DNA of 64,000 nt from Nocardioides furvisabuli. Its GTDB lineage: Bacteria > Actinomycetota > Actinomycetes > Propionibacteriales > Nocardioidaceae. The DNA lies in NCBI RefSeq assembly GCF_021083185.1, contig NZ_JAIGQB010000005.1, positions 248,001 to 312,000 on the forward strand. Reading direction: 5' to 3'. The position numbers and the translations under genes are program-made. Position 1 is the stretch's first letter; every line of letters starts with the position of its first letter. The notes beneath the pieces were generated by a model, which saw only the letters and a program-made list of their open reading frames with translations, made no database searches and was not told where the DNA came from. Of this stretch, positions 33,759-43,321 are shown in pieces.

Positions 33759-34451
33759 ATGTCTCGTTCTCGGAAGCTGCACACCCGTCCCTCAGCCGCA
33801 CGACGGTGGCCGTCGGCGTTGCTCGTGCCGATCGTCGGTGCGCTGCTCCTCCTCGCCCCCGCCCCCGCGCAGGCAGCCACCTTCAGTGGCTCGCTGGCCC
33901 AGGCCGTCGCAGCCGTGCCGACCGCGGCGGAGGCCAACGCCGGCTACGACCGCACCCTCTTCAAGCACTGGGTGGACGCCAACGGCGACTGCCAGAACGC
34001 CCGCGCCGAGGTGCTGATCAGCGAGGCGGAGCCCGACACCCCGCTCACGTACACGACCTCGGGCAGGTGCACCGTCTCGACCGGGCGGTGGTTCTCCTAC
34101 TACGACCGGGTGTCGTGGACCTCCGCATCGGACGTCGACATCGACCACATGGTCCCGCTGGCCGAGGCGTGGGGGTCGGGCGCGAGCGGCTGGACGTCCG
34201 CCCGGCGCGAGGCGTACGCCAACGACCTCGGTGACTACCGCACGCTCGTCGGCGTGACGGACAACGTGAACCAGTCCAAGAGCGACCAGGACCCGTCGAC
34301 GTGGCTGCCGACCTACGACAAGTGCCGCTACGTCGCGGAGTGGGTCGCGGTGAAGATCCGGTGGGGGCTCACCGCCGACTCGGCCGAGAAGAGCGTGCTG
34401 AACAGCTACGCGTCGAGCTGCTCGACGACTGTCACGGTCACCACGGCCTGA
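33759..34451 (+). CDS. Secreted HNH endonuclease (DUF1524/GmrSD C-terminal-like)
   Basis: A 230-residue exported protein. ATG 33759 follows GCAGGAG; the frame is open to 33714. The signal peptide has an Arg-rich n-region, then WPSALLVPIVGALLLLAPAP, with AQAA cleavage near residue 40. The nuclease motif is DIDHMVPLAEAWGSGAS, followed by NVNQSKSDQDPSTWLP, typical of secreted actinobacterial HNH nucleases. Three Cys may form disulfides. Extracellular nucleic-acid breakdown would fit next to nucleobase catabolism (inference). Confidence 0.87.
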   Translation: MSRSRKLHTRPSAARRWPSALLVPIVGALLLLAPAPAQAATFSGSLAQAVAAVPTAAEANAGYDRTLFKHWVDANGDCQNARAEVLISEAEPDTPLTYTTSGRCTVSTGRWFSYYDRVSWTSASDVDIDHMVPLAEAWGSGASGWTSARREAYANDLGDYRTLVGVTDNVNQSKSDQDPSTWLPTYDKCRYVAEWVAVKIRWGLTADSAEKSVLNSYASSCSTTVTVTTA

Positions 34452-34546
34452 CCCCGTGCCGCGCCTGCGGCACCCTGACAACTCTTGCCATCTATCTCCT
34501 TGGTCGTTGGCCGAATCTGCCGTGGGTCGGGTGTGAGCGGCGACAC

Positions 34547-34552
34547 TAGGTT
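34547..34552 (+). promoter_or_regulatory. -10 box TAGGTT, leaderless promoter
   Basis: TAGGTT ends 6 bases before ATG 34559 of the carbamate kinase and probably drives kinase plus amidohydrolase. Confidence 0.6.
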
Positions 34553-34558
34553 TGCGCC

Positions 34559-35494
34559 ATGAGGGTCCTGCTCGCACTCGGCGGAAACGCCATGACCAAC
34601 GCCGACGGGCGGGCACGTCCCGACGACCAGATCGCCGCCGCCCAGGTGGCGATGGCGGCGGTGGCCGGCCTCCTGGAGCACGACCACGACGTCGTCATCA
34701 CCCACGGCAACGGTCCCCAGGTCGGCAACCTCCTGGTCAAGAACGAGCTGGCCGCGTCCGTCGTACCCCCCGTCCCGCTGGACTGGTGCGGCGCGCAGAC
34801 GCAGGCGACCCTCGGTTTCGTGCTGATGGACGCACTCGACGGCGAGCTCGCGGCCCGCGGCGTCGCGCGGCGCAGCGCCGCGGTCGTCACCCGCACGCTC
34901 GTCGACGCCGACGACGAGGGCTTCACCACCCCCACCAAGCCCATCGGCCGCCACCTGCCCGAGGCCGAGGCCCGGGTGCTGATGGCCCACGGCGAGACCT
35001 GGCAGGACCGCGGCGACAAGGGCTGGAGGCGCGTGGTCGCCTCGCCCGAGCCGCTGGAGATCCTCGATGCCCCGGCGGTCCTCGCGCTGATCGAGGCCGG
35101 CTTCGTGGTGGTCGCCAACGGTGGTGGCGGCATCCCGCACGTACGCCGTCCCGACGGCTCGCTGGCGGGCGTCGAGGCCGTCATCGACAAGGACCTCGGC
35201 GCGGCCCTGCTCGCCGGGACCACCGACGCCGACGTCCTCGTGATCGCCACCGACGTCCCCAACGCGGTCATCCGCTGGGGCCAGCCCGACGCCGAGCCGC
35301 TCGGCACCCTCACCGTCGCCGACCTGCGTGCGATCGCCGCCGAGGGCCACTTCGCCTCGGGCTCGATGGGCCCGAAGGTCGACGCGGTCTGCCGCTTCGT
35401 CGAGACCACCGGCAAGCGCGGAGTCATCACCAGCCTCGACCAGATCACCGCGGCCGTCGCCGGCGACGCCGGCACCGTCGTCGTACCCGCCTGA
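34559..35494 (+). CDS. Carbamate kinase
   Basis: A 311-residue amino-acid-kinase-fold protein with carbamate kinase signatures: LALGGNAM at the N-terminus, [37 protein letters not shown] and [14 protein letters not shown]. It converts carbamoyl phosphate plus ADP to ATP, CO2 and ammonia. There is no arginine deiminase or ornithine carbamoyltransferase gene here, so the carbamoyl phosphate must come from elsewhere; the FdrA/DUF1116/DUF2877 trio in the same region is the obvious source. It is leaderless by spacing and 26 bases upstream of the ring-opening amidohydrolase. Length matches the family (about 310). Confidence 0.93.
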   Translation: MRVLLALGGNAMTNADGRARPDDQIAAAQVAMAAVAGLLEHDHDVVITHGNGPQVGNLLVKNELAASVVPPVPLDWCGAQTQATLGFVLMDALDGELAARGVARRSAAVVTRTLVDADDEGFTTPTKPIGRHLPEAEARVLMAHGETWQDRGDKGWRRVVASPEPLEILDAPAVLALIEAGFVVVANGGGGIPHVRRPDGSLAGVEAVIDKDLGAALLAGTTDADVLVIATDVPNAVIRWGQPDAEPLGTLTVADLRAIAAEGHFASGSMGPKVDAVCRFVETTGKRGVITSLDQITAAVAGDAGTVVVPA

Positions 35495-35520
35495 ACCTGA
35501 CTGCCACCGAAAGGAAACCC

Positions 35521-36627
35521 ATGCCCAGCGCCATTGAGGTCCGCAAGGTCCCGATCCACTCCGTCGCCGACGCCTCCGAGCTCACCAAGCTCATCGACGA
35601 GGGCGTCATCGCCGCCGACCGCGTCTTCGCGATCATCGGCAAGACCGAGGGCAACGGCGGTGTGAACGACTACACCCGCATCATCGCCGACCGCGCCTTC
35701 CGCGAGGCGCTGGTCGCCAGCGGCGCGGACCCCGAGCAGGTCAAGGGCGTCCCGATCGTGTGGTCGGGCGGCACCGACGGCGTGATCAGCCCCCACGCCA
35801 CGATCTTCGCCACCACCGACGTCCCCGAGGACGACCCGTCGCGCGAGGAGATGCGGCTCACCGCCGGCTTCGCGATGAGCGAGCCGATCCTGCCCGAGGA
35901 GATCGGCTACACCGCGATGATCGAGAAGGTCGCCGCCGGCGTGAAGGTCGCCATGGAGCGCGCCGGGATCACCGACCCCGCCGACGTCCACTACGTGCAG
36001 ACCAAGACCCCGCTGCTCACCATCCACACCATCCGCGACGCCAAGGCGCGCGGCAAGAAGGTCTGGACCGAGCACACCCACGAGTCGATGGACCTCTCCA
36101 ACGGCGTCACCGGTCTGGGCATCGCCGTCGCGCTGGGCGAGATCGACATGCCGACCGACGCCGACGTGATGCACAACCGCGAGCTCTTCTCCTCGGTCGC
36201 GTCCTGCTCCTCCGGTGTCGAGCTCGACCAGGCCCAGATCGTCGTGGTCGGCAACGCGCTGGGTGTCGGCGGCAAGTACCGCATCGGCCACTCGGTGATG
36301 AAGGACGCGCTCGACGCCGACGGCATCTGGGAGGCCATCCGCACCGCGGGCCTCGACCTGCCCGAGCGTCCCCGCACCAGCGACCTCGACGGCAAGCTGG
36401 TCAACGTCTTCCTCAAGTGCGAGGCCAGCCAGGACGGCATGGTCCGCGGGCGCCGCAACGCGATGCTCGACGACTCCGACGTCCACTGGCACCGCCAGAT
36501 CAAGGCCTGCGTCGGCGGCGTCACCGCCTCCGTCACCGGCGACCCGGCGGTCTTCGTCTCGGTCTCGGCCGCCCACCAGGGCCCCGAGGGTGGCGGCCCG
36601 GTGGCCGCGATCGTCGACGTCTCCTGA
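35521..36627 (+). CDS. Ring-opening amidohydrolase (barbiturase / cyanuric acid hydrolase family)
   Basis: A 368-residue member of the small family containing only barbiturase and cyanuric acid amidohydrolase (AtzD/TrzD). The three-repeat architecture is visible: [14 protein letters not shown] and [23 protein letters not shown] and [12 protein letters not shown]; then [11 protein letters not shown] and [15 protein letters not shown]. Each repeat supplies Lys and Ser residues to one active site. Barbiturase opens barbiturate to ureidomalonate; the cyanurate enzyme gives carboxybiuret. I favour barbiturase because a nucleobase permease and molybdenum hydroxylase are encoded nearby and no triazine or biuret genes are. 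The RBS is AAAGGA at 35511. Confidence 0.88.
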   Translation: MPSAIEVRKVPIHSVADASELTKLIDEGVIAADRVFAIIGKTEGNGGVNDYTRIIADRAFREALVASGADPEQVKGVPIVWSGGTDGVISPHATIFATTDVPEDDPSREEMRLTAGFAMSEPILPEEIGYTAMIEKVAAGVKVAMERAGITDPADVHYVQTKTPLLTIHTIRDAKARGKKVWTEHTHESMDLSNGVTGLGIAVALGEIDMPTDADVMHNRELFSSVASCSSGVELDQAQIVVVGNALGVGGKYRIGHSVMKDALDADGIWEAIRTAGLDLPERPRTSDLDGKLVNVFLKCEASQDGMVRGRRNAMLDDSDVHWHRQIKACVGGVTASVTGDPAVFVSVSAAHQGPEGGGPVAAIVDVS

Positions 36628-36655
36628 TCCACGTCCTGGTCCCAGGCACCTCCAC

Positions 36656-36710
36656 GACACCCCGTCCGCGGGGCCGGCAGCGCATTGTCGGTCCCGCGTG
36701 ATGGGGTGTC
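36656..36710. repeat. Inverted repeat upstream of adnA
   Basis: GACACCCCGT (36656-36665) and ATGGGGTGTC (36701-36710) pair over 10 bases with one G-T, separated by 35 bases, and end 4 bases before the adnA start. It may be an operator or leader hairpin. Confidence 0.35.
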
Positions 36711-36714
36711 CTGC

Positions 36715-39700
36715 GTGAGCACACCGACCACCCGCTACCGGCTCGTCAGCCCCGACCGCGAGGTCGTGGTGCCCGAGCTCGACGAGCACCAGCGGCGTGT
36801 GGTCGACCACCCAGGCGGACCGTTGCTCGTCCTGGCCGGTCCCGGGACCGGCAAGACCACCACCCTGGTCGAGGCGATCGTCGACCGCATCGAGCACCGC
36901 GGCGCCTCGCCCGACTCGGTGCTCGCCCTCACCTTCTCCCGCAAGGCCGCCGAGCAGCTGCGCGACCGGGTGACCGCGCGGGTCGCCAGGACCACGTCGG
37001 CGGCGTCGTGCTCGACCTTCCACTCCTTCGCCTACGCGCTGGTGAGGAAGTACGCCCCCGCCGAGCTCTACGAGGGGGCCATCCGGCTGCTGTCGGCCCC
37101 GGAGGCCGACGTCGTGCTGCGTGAGCTGCTGCGCGACAACCCGGAGTCGGTCGAGTGGCCGGACGCGCTGCGCCGGGCGGTCGGCACGTCCGGCTTCGTC
37201 CGCGAGGTGCAGGCGGTGCTCGCCCGCGCCCGTGAGAAGGGCCTGGACCCCGGCGGCCTCCGCAGCCTCGGCGAGGAGCACGACCTGCCCGAGCTGGTGT
37301 CGGCCGGGCTGTTCATGGAGCAGTACCTCACGATCCTCGACAACCTCGGCGCCACCGACTACTCCGACCTCATCCGCCGCGCGGTGATCGAGGCCGAGGC
37401 CCACCGCGACGAGCTGCGGGCACGCTACGGCCACGTCTTCGTGGATGAGTACCAGGACACCGACCCCGGCCAGGTGGCCCTGCTGCGGGCCCTGGCCGGC
37501 GACGGCCGGAACCTCACGGTGGTCGGCGACCCGCACCAGTCCATCTACGGCTTCCGCGGCGCCGACGTGCGCGGCATCCTCGACTTCCCGGCCAGCTTCG
37601 CGACCACGGGCGGTGCGCCCGCACCCGTCGTGGTGCTCCAGCGCACCCGACGGTTCGGGCCGCGCCTGCTCCTGGCGGCCGGCCGCGTCGCACACCGCCT
37701 GACCCTCAGCGGCAGCATCGACGCCGCCGCCCGCGAGGCCTTCCTCTCCCCGGAGGCGGTCCCGGGGCCGCACGGCGACGGTCGGGTCGAGGTCCACACC
37801 TATGACACCGAGCGGGCCGAGGCCGAGCGGCTCGCCGACCTGCTGCGCCGCGCCCACCTCGAGGACGGCATCGCCTGGGACCGGATGGCCGTCCTGGTGC
37901 GCTCGGGGCGGACCAGCATCCCCCCCCTGCGGCGCTCGCTCGCCGCGGCGGGCGTTCCCGTCGAGGTGGCCTCCGACGACCTGCCCCTCGTCCACGACCC
38001 GGCGGTGCTGCCGCTCCTCGACGGCCTTCGCGCCGTGGTCAACCTCGACAACGACGACCCGGACTCGCCCGACTTCCTCGACCCCGGCCGGATCGAGTCG
38101 CTGCTGCTGTCGCCACTGGCGGGGCTGGACGCGTCCGACCTGCGCGCCCTCGTGCGCCGCCTGCGCACCCGGGAGAAGGAGCAGGCCGATCCCGACGCGC
38201 GCCGCACCTCGCGCGAGCTGCTCCGGCTCGCCGTCGTCGGCCCGGGCTTCCTCGACGGCCTGGAGGGACCGGACGTCGACCGCGCCGATGCCCTCGCCGC
38301 CCTGCTGCGCGAGGGCGCCCACATGCTGTCCGAGCGCGCCGGTGTCGAGGACGTGCTGTGGCACCTGTGGTCCAGCACGGCTTGGCCCCAGCGGCTCAGG
38401 CGCCAGGTCGACCTCGGGGGCGCGAGCGCCCGTCGCGCCCACCGCGACCTCGACGCGGTGGTGGCGCTCTTCGAGCTCGCCTCCCGCGCGGTCGACCAAC
38501 GCGACCACGTCGGCGTCGGGGCGTTCTTCGCCAGCCTGGTGGCCCAGCAGCTCCCGGCCGACACCCTGGCCGAGCGGGGCGTGCGCGGCTCCTCGGTCCG
38601 CCTCCTCACCGCACACCGGTCCAAGGGCCTGGAGTGGGACCTCGTGGTCGTCGCCCACGTCCAGCAGGAGGGCTGGCCGGACCTTCGTCGCCGCACGACC
38701 CTGCTCGGCGCCGACCGCATCGGCGTCGACGGCTCCGGCCACCCCGACCTGGTCCCGCCGGTGACCACGCGGGCGCTGCTGATGGAGGAGCGTCGCCTCT
38801 TCTACGTCGCCTGCACCCGGGCCCGGCGCCGACTGGTGGTGAGCGCGGTGCGCTCGCCCGACGACGACGGCGAGCAGCCCTCGCGCTTCCTCGAGGAGCT
38901 CGGCGTGACCATCGAGCACCAGGACGGCCGCCCGCCCCGGCCGCTGTCGCTCGGCGGCCTCGTCGCCGAGCTGCGGCGCACCGCCGCGGACCCGGCCACC
39001 AGCCCCGCGCTGCAGGCCGCCGCCGCGCGCCGTCTGGCGGCGCTCGCGGCGGAGGAGGTCGACGGACGCCAGCTCGTCCCGGCGGCCGACCCCGCGACGT
39101 GGTGGGGCACCCGCAGCGCCACCCGGGCCGTCCAGCCGATCCGTGACCCCGAGCGGCCGGTGCCGGTCTCGGCCAGCATGCTCGACTCGATCCTCCTCTG
39201 CCCGGCCCAGTGGTTCTTCGAGCGCGAGGCCGGCGGCGTCTCGGCGGTGCACCAGTCGGCCAACCTCGGACAGGTGCTCCACGCGCTCGCCGAGCGGGTG
39301 GCAACCGGTGACCTGCCGGCCGAGGAGCAGCCGCTGATGGCCGAGGTCGAGGCGATCTGGGACCGGCTCGCCTTCCGCACGCCCTGGTCGCGCCAGCGCG
39401 AGCTCGCCCGCATCCGCAAGGCGGTGGCGCGCTTCGTCCGGTGGCACCTCGACAACCCCCGCGAGGTGCTCGCCGCCGAGCAGCGCTTCCAGAGCACCGT
39501 CGAGGTCGAGGGCCGCACGGTCATGCTCACCGGCTTCGCCGACCGCCTCGAGATCGACGACGCGGGCCGGGTGGTGGTCGTCGACTTCAAGAGCGCCCGT
39601 GCCGCCCCGACCGGGCCTGCGGTCGCCGGCAACCTCCAGCTCGCCCTCTACCAGTACGCCGTCGACGCCGGTGCGCTCGACGAGGTCGCCGGCCGGTCGG

Positions 39701-39948
39701 TGGCGTCGGGAGGCGCCGAGCTGGTGCAGCTCGGCATCGACGACGAGTCGGCCGTCGCCAAGGTGCAGGGCCAGCCCGCGCACGACGACGCCGGTCCCGA
39801 GCGTGCGGTGCTGCGCGCGGGCCTGGCGCGTGCCGCCGACCTGGTCCGCAGCGAGACCTTCCCGGCCACGGCCGGCCCCCACTGCCGCGACTGCCCCTTC
39901 ACCGCCATCTGCCCCGCCAAGGGTGCCGGGAGCGTGACCGTCCAGTGA
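36715..39948 (+). CDS. adnA: Helicase-nuclease AdnA (UvrD-like, RecB-family nuclease)
   Basis: A 1077-residue protein. Residues 1-700 form a UvrD/Rep superfamily 1 motor with Walker A AGPGTGKT (41-48), Walker B FVDEYQD, GDPHQSIYGFRG, HRSKGLEWD and YVACTRARRRL. The C-terminal third is a RecB-type nuclease (LTGFADRLE, VVVVDFKSARAAP) with the Fe-S cysteine pattern: one Cys in LLCPAQWFFE, then CRDCPFTAIC. AdnA pairs with AdnB, encoded next with a GTGA overlap, to resect DNA double-strand breaks in actinobacteria in place of RecBCD. Start GTG 36715 was chosen over 36685 because homology begins right after it. Confidence 0.9.
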   Translation: MSTPTTRYRLVSPDREVVVPELDEHQRRVVDHPGGPLLVLAGPGTGKTTTLVEAIVDRIEHRGASPDSVLALTFSRKAAEQLRDRVTARVARTTSAASCSTFHSFAYALVRKYAPAELYEGAIRLLSAPEADVVLRELLRDNPESVEWPDALRRAVGTSGFVREVQAVLARAREKGLDPGGLRSLGEEHDLPELVSAGLFMEQYLTILDNLGATDYSDLIRRAVIEAEAHRDELRARYGHVFVDEYQDTDPGQVALLRALAGDGRNLTVVGDPHQSIYGFRGADVRGILDFPASFATTGGAPAPVVVLQRTRRFGPRLLLAAGRVAHRLTLSGSIDAAAREAFLSPEAVPGPHGDGRVEVHTYDTERAEAERLADLLRRAHLEDGIAWDRMAVLVRSGRTSIPPLRRSLAAAGVPVEVASDDLPLVHDPAVLPLLDGLRAVVNLDNDDPDSPDFLDPGRIESLLLSPLAGLDASDLRALVRRLRTREKEQADPDARRTSRELLRLAVVGPGFLDGLEGPDVDRADALAALLREGAHMLSERAGVEDVLWHLWSSTAWPQRLRRQVDLGGASARRAHRDLDAVVALFELASRAVDQRDHVGVGAFFASLVAQQLPADTLAERGVRGSSVRLLTAHRSKGLEWDLVVVAHVQQEGWPDLRRRTTLLGADRIGVDGSGHPDLVPPVTTRALLMEERRLFYVACTRARRRLVVSAVRSPDDDGEQPSRFLEELGVTIEHQDGRPPRPLSLGGLVAELRRTAADPATSPALQAAAARRLAALAAEEVDGRQLVPAADPATWWGTRSATRAVQPIRDPERPVPVSASMLDSILLCPAQWFFEREAGGVSAVHQSANLGQVLHALAERVATGDLPAEEQPLMAEVEAIWDRLAFRTPWSRQRELARIRKAVARFVRWHLDNPREVLAAEQRFQSTVEVEGRTVMLTGFADRLEIDDAGRVVVVDFKSARAAPTGPAVAGNLQLALYQYAVDAGALDEVAGRSVASGGAELVQLGIDDESAVAKVQGQPAHDDAGPERAVLRAGLARAADLVRSETFPATAGPHCRDCPFTAICPAKGAGSVTVQ

Positions 39949-42900
39949 CCGAGCCGACCCGCGAGCCTCTACGGCTCGACACGCCCGAGGACCTGCGGGC
40001 CCTCATGGGGGCCAGGCACGCCGCCAGCGACGAGCAGTGGGCGGCCATCACGGCGCCGCTGCGGCCCACCGTCGTGGTGGCCGGAGCCGGCAGCGGGAAG
40101 ACCACCCTCATGGCCCAGCGCGTGGTGTGGCTGGTGGCGACGGGCCGGGTGCGTCCCGACGAGGTGCTCGGCCTCACGTTCACGACCAAGGCCGCGGCCG
40201 AGCTGCGCCAGCGGGTCTCGGCCGCGCTCGGTGCCGCGGGCCTGCTCGACCGGTCCGTCGTCGTCGACGGCGAGGACGTGCTCGAGCCGACCGTCGCGAC
40301 CTACCACGCCTACGCCGCCACGCTCCTGACCGACCACGGACTGCGCATCGGCCACGAGCCCGACACCCGGGTCGTGTCCGATGCGTCCCGCTACCAGCTC
40401 GGTGCGCGCGTGATCGAGCGCTTCACCGGTCGCATCGAGCTGCTGACCGACCATCCCGCCACCGCCATCCAGAACCTCCTCGCCCTCGACGGCGCGATGA
40501 GCGAGCACCTCGTCGACGCCGACGACGTACGCCGGGTGGACGCCGAGGCGCGCCGCGGCTTCGAGCGCGCGGTCGCCGAGGAGCAGGCCGGCAAGGCCCG
40601 CAAGACCTGGCTCGAGCCCCCGGCGAAGGCGATCAACGCCATCGACCGCCGTGCGGAGCTGCTCCAGCTCGTCACCGGCTACCGGCGCCTCAAGGCCGAC
40701 CTCGGCCTGATGGACTTCGGCGACCAGATCGCCCTCGCGGCCCGGCTCGTCGAGGACCAGCCGGAGGTGGGGGAGCTGGAGCGGGCGCGGTTCAAGGTCG
40801 TGCTCCTGGACGAGTACCAGGACACCTCCGTCGCGCAGGCCACGATGTTGTCCCGGCTGTTCTCGGGCTCCGACCCCGAGCACGGCCTCGGCCACCCGGT
40901 GATGGCGGTGGGCGACCCCAACCAGGCGATCTACGGCTGGCGCGGTGCGTCGGTCTCCAACATCCTCAACTTCGCCGAGACCTTCCCCGCGGCCGACGGC
41001 GAGCCGGGCCGGCTGCCGCTGACGGTCAACCGGCGCTCCGACCGACGCATCCTCGACGTGGCCAACAGGCTCGCGGAGCCGCTGCTCGCCGCCTACGGCG
41101 ACAAGGTCGCGCGACTGCGCGCCGCCGAGATCGCGGCCGAGGGCCACGTCGAGGCACACGTCTTCGAGCGGGCCGTCGACGAGCTCGCCTGGCTCACCGA
41201 CGAGGTCCGCCGCGTGCACGGGACCGGCACCCCCTGGGCCGAGATGGGCGTGCTGAGCCGCGACAACGCGCAGGCCGAGGACGTCTACGACGCGCTGACC
41301 ACCGCCGGCATCCCGGTCGAGATCGTCGGCCTGTCGGGCCTGATCCGCTTGCCAGAGGTGGCCGAGGTCGTCGCCACGCTGACCCTGCTGCACGACGTCA
41401 CCGCCAACTCCGCGATGCTCACCCTCCTCACCGGCCCGCGCTGGGCGATCGGCCCCCGCGACCTGCGCCTGCTCGCGGTGCGGGCGGCGGAGATCGCCGG
41501 CGTACGCGGTCGCGCGGAGGCGGCGTCGATCGCCGACCAGTTGCTCCAGATCGCCGACGGCATCGACTCCTCCGAGCTGCCCGCGCTCAGCGACGCCCTC
41601 GAGGCGCCCGGCGAGGCGGCCTACTCACCCGAGGCGCTCGACCGGTTCGCCCTCCTCGCCGGCGAGCTGCGCCGGCTGCGCTCCCACGTCGGCGACCCCC
41701 TGCTCGACGTGGTCCGACGCATCATCGACACGACAGGTGTCGACGTCGAGCTGGCGTCGGCGACCTCGCCGGCGGCTGCCGCGCGGCGCGACAACCTCGA
41801 CCTCTTCGTCAAGGCGGTCGCGGACTTCCAGTCCGTCGACGGCGACGTCACGCTGCCCGCGCTGCTGGCCTACCTCACCGCCGAGGACGACCAGGGCAAC
41901 GGCCTCGACGTCGCCACCCCCACCGCAGCCGACTCGGTGAAGCTCCTCACGGTGCACCGCGCCAAGGGGCTGGAGTGGTCGTCGGTCTTCTGCGTCGGCG
42001 TGGGGGAGACACGCTTCCCCAGCAACCGCTCGCGCACCCTCTGGACGTCGTCGCCGGCCGTCCTGCCCGCGCCCCTGCGCGGCGACCGGGCCGACCAGCC
42101 CCAGCTCGCGGGCCACGACAAGACCGCCCTCGAGGCCTATCGCACGGCGACCAAGGCCCACGACGCGGAGGAGGAGCTGCGCCTGGGCTACGTCGCCTTC
42201 ACCCGCGCCGCCCACCACCTCGCCGTCACCTCCTACGTCTGGGGCCAGCGCGCGAGCGCCTTCGGCCCGTCGGCCTACCAGTGCGTCGTGCGCGACCAGC
42301 TCGAGGAGTGGGGCCAGCCGGTGGAGCGCTGGCTGGAGAAGCCGCCACCGAAGTCACCCAACCCCAACGACGCCGTCGACACCTCCCGCCCCTGGCCGGT
42401 GCCGGGCCCCGGCGAGGAGGGGCGCCGTCGACAGGTCGCCGCGGAGCTGGTCCGCAGCGTCGACCGGACCGCGCCCGACGAGGGCCTCGACATGGTCGAG
42501 GCCGCGCAGGTCGCGGAGTGGGACGACGACCTCGCCCAGCTGCTCGACGAGGCGCGCGCCGAGCGCGCCACCACGGTCGACCTGCCGTTGCCGAGCAGTC
42601 TGTCGGCCACCTCCGTGGCCCGCCTGCGCGACGACCCCGACGCCTTTGCGCGCGAGCTGGCCCGGCCGATGCCGCGCCCACCCGCTCCCGCGGCCCGCTT
42701 CGGCACCGCCTTCCACGCCTGGGTGGAGGAGCGCTTCGGCCAGCAGGCGCTCATCGAGCCCGACGAGCTGCCGGGCCGCGCCGACGCCGGCATCGACGAC
42801 GAGGCCGACCTCGGCGAGGTGGTGAAGCGCTTCGAGGACGGTCCCTTCGGCGACCGGGCACCCCACGCCGTCGAGGCACCCTTCGCGCTGGTGCTGGGCG

Positions 42901-43166
42901 GTCAGGTCGTGCGCGGACGCATCGACGCGGTCTACGCCGAGCCCGGGTCCTCGGGCGGCGGTTTCCTCGTGGTCGACTGGAAGACCGGTCGTCACGAGAC
43001 CGCGGACCCCCTGCAGCTCGCGCTCTACCGCCTCGCCTGGGCCGAGCTCACCGGCACCCCGCTGGAGCAGGTGCGCGCGGCGTTCCACTACGTCCGGTCC
43101 GGCCACACGGTCGAGCCACCGGACCTGCCGGGTCGCGACGAGCTGGAGCGACTGCTCGAGCTCTGA
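39945..43166 (+). CDS. adnB: Helicase-nuclease AdnB (UvrD-like, RecB-family nuclease)
   Basis: A 1073-residue partner of AdnA. The N-terminal motor has the sequence SDEQWAAI, Walker A AGAGSGKT, LLDEYQDTSVAQ, GDPNQAIYGWRG, HRAKGLEWSSVF and YVAFTRAAHHL, all complete. The C-terminal nuclease has VRGRIDAVYAE and VVDWKTGRHE. No Fe-S cysteine set is seen at the end, matching the known asymmetry of the heterodimer. The upstream open frame to 39441 is a shadow; GTG 39945 overlaps the adnA stop. It acts in double-strand-break end processing. Confidence 0.9.
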   Translation: MTEPTREPLRLDTPEDLRALMGARHAASDEQWAAITAPLRPTVVVAGAGSGKTTLMAQRVVWLVATGRVRPDEVLGLTFTTKAAAELRQRVSAALGAAGLLDRSVVVDGEDVLEPTVATYHAYAATLLTDHGLRIGHEPDTRVVSDASRYQLGARVIERFTGRIELLTDHPATAIQNLLALDGAMSEHLVDADDVRRVDAEARRGFERAVAEEQAGKARKTWLEPPAKAINAIDRRAELLQLVTGYRRLKADLGLMDFGDQIALAARLVEDQPEVGELERARFKVVLLDEYQDTSVAQATMLSRLFSGSDPEHGLGHPVMAVGDPNQAIYGWRGASVSNILNFAETFPAADGEPGRLPLTVNRRSDRRILDVANRLAEPLLAAYGDKVARLRAAEIAAEGHVEAHVFERAVDELAWLTDEVRRVHGTGTPWAEMGVLSRDNAQAEDVYDALTTAGIPVEIVGLSGLIRLPEVAEVVATLTLLHDVTANSAMLTLLTGPRWAIGPRDLRLLAVRAAEIAGVRGRAEAASIADQLLQIADGIDSSELPALSDALEAPGEAAYSPEALDRFALLAGELRRLRSHVGDPLLDVVRRIIDTTGVDVELASATSPAAAARRDNLDLFVKAVADFQSVDGDVTLPALLAYLTAEDDQGNGLDVATPTAADSVKLLTVHRAKGLEWSSVFCVGVGETRFPSNRSRTLWTSSPAVLPAPLRGDRADQPQLAGHDKTALEAYRTATKAHDAEEELRLGYVAFTRAAHHLAVTSYVWGQRASAFGPSAYQCVVRDQLEEWGQPVERWLEKPPPKSPNPNDAVDTSRPWPVPGPGEEGRRRQVAAELVRSVDRTAPDEGLDMVEAAQVAEWDDDLAQLLDEARAERATTVDLPLPSSLSATSVARLRDDPDAFARELARPMPRPPAPAARFGTAFHAWVEERFGQQALIEPDELPGRADAGIDDEADLGEVVKRFEDGPFGDRAPHAVEAPFALVLGGQVVRGRIDAVYAEPGSSGGGFLVVDWKTGRHETADPLQLALYRLAWAELTGTPLEQVRAAFHYVRSGHTVEPPDLPGRDELERLLEL

Positions 43167-43222
43167 CCTGCGGGTCTCGTGGCGGCGCCCCAGCCACACG
43201 TCGTACGTCTCGAAGGCGTCTC

Positions 43223-43256
43223 ACGCACCGCCGCGCGTCAGCCATCAGCGGTGCGT
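43223..43256. terminator. Hairpin between convergent adnB and deoD, possible terminator
   Basis: ACGCACCGC (43223-43231) and GCGGTGCGT (43248-43256) form a 9-bp stem in the 155-base gap between the two convergent genes. No T-run follows. Confidence 0.35.
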
Positions 43257-43321
43257 AGGACACCTTCCGAGCGCGCAGTACCTGCGTCACGCACCGCCCG
43301 CCAGCGGAGGAGCGCCGCAGG

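Noticed and set aside
35521..36627. Triazine (cyanurate) degradation cluster
   Set aside because: No biuret hydrolase, allophanate hydrolase or triazine genes are visible; the possibility is kept only as an alternative substrate.
34546..39882. A 1778-codon open frame on the minus strand opposite carbamate kinase, the amidohydrolase and adnA
   Set aside because: It is His/Arg/Gly/Val-rich with no domains and mirrors well-recognised plus-strand genes; long antisense frames are expected at this GC content.
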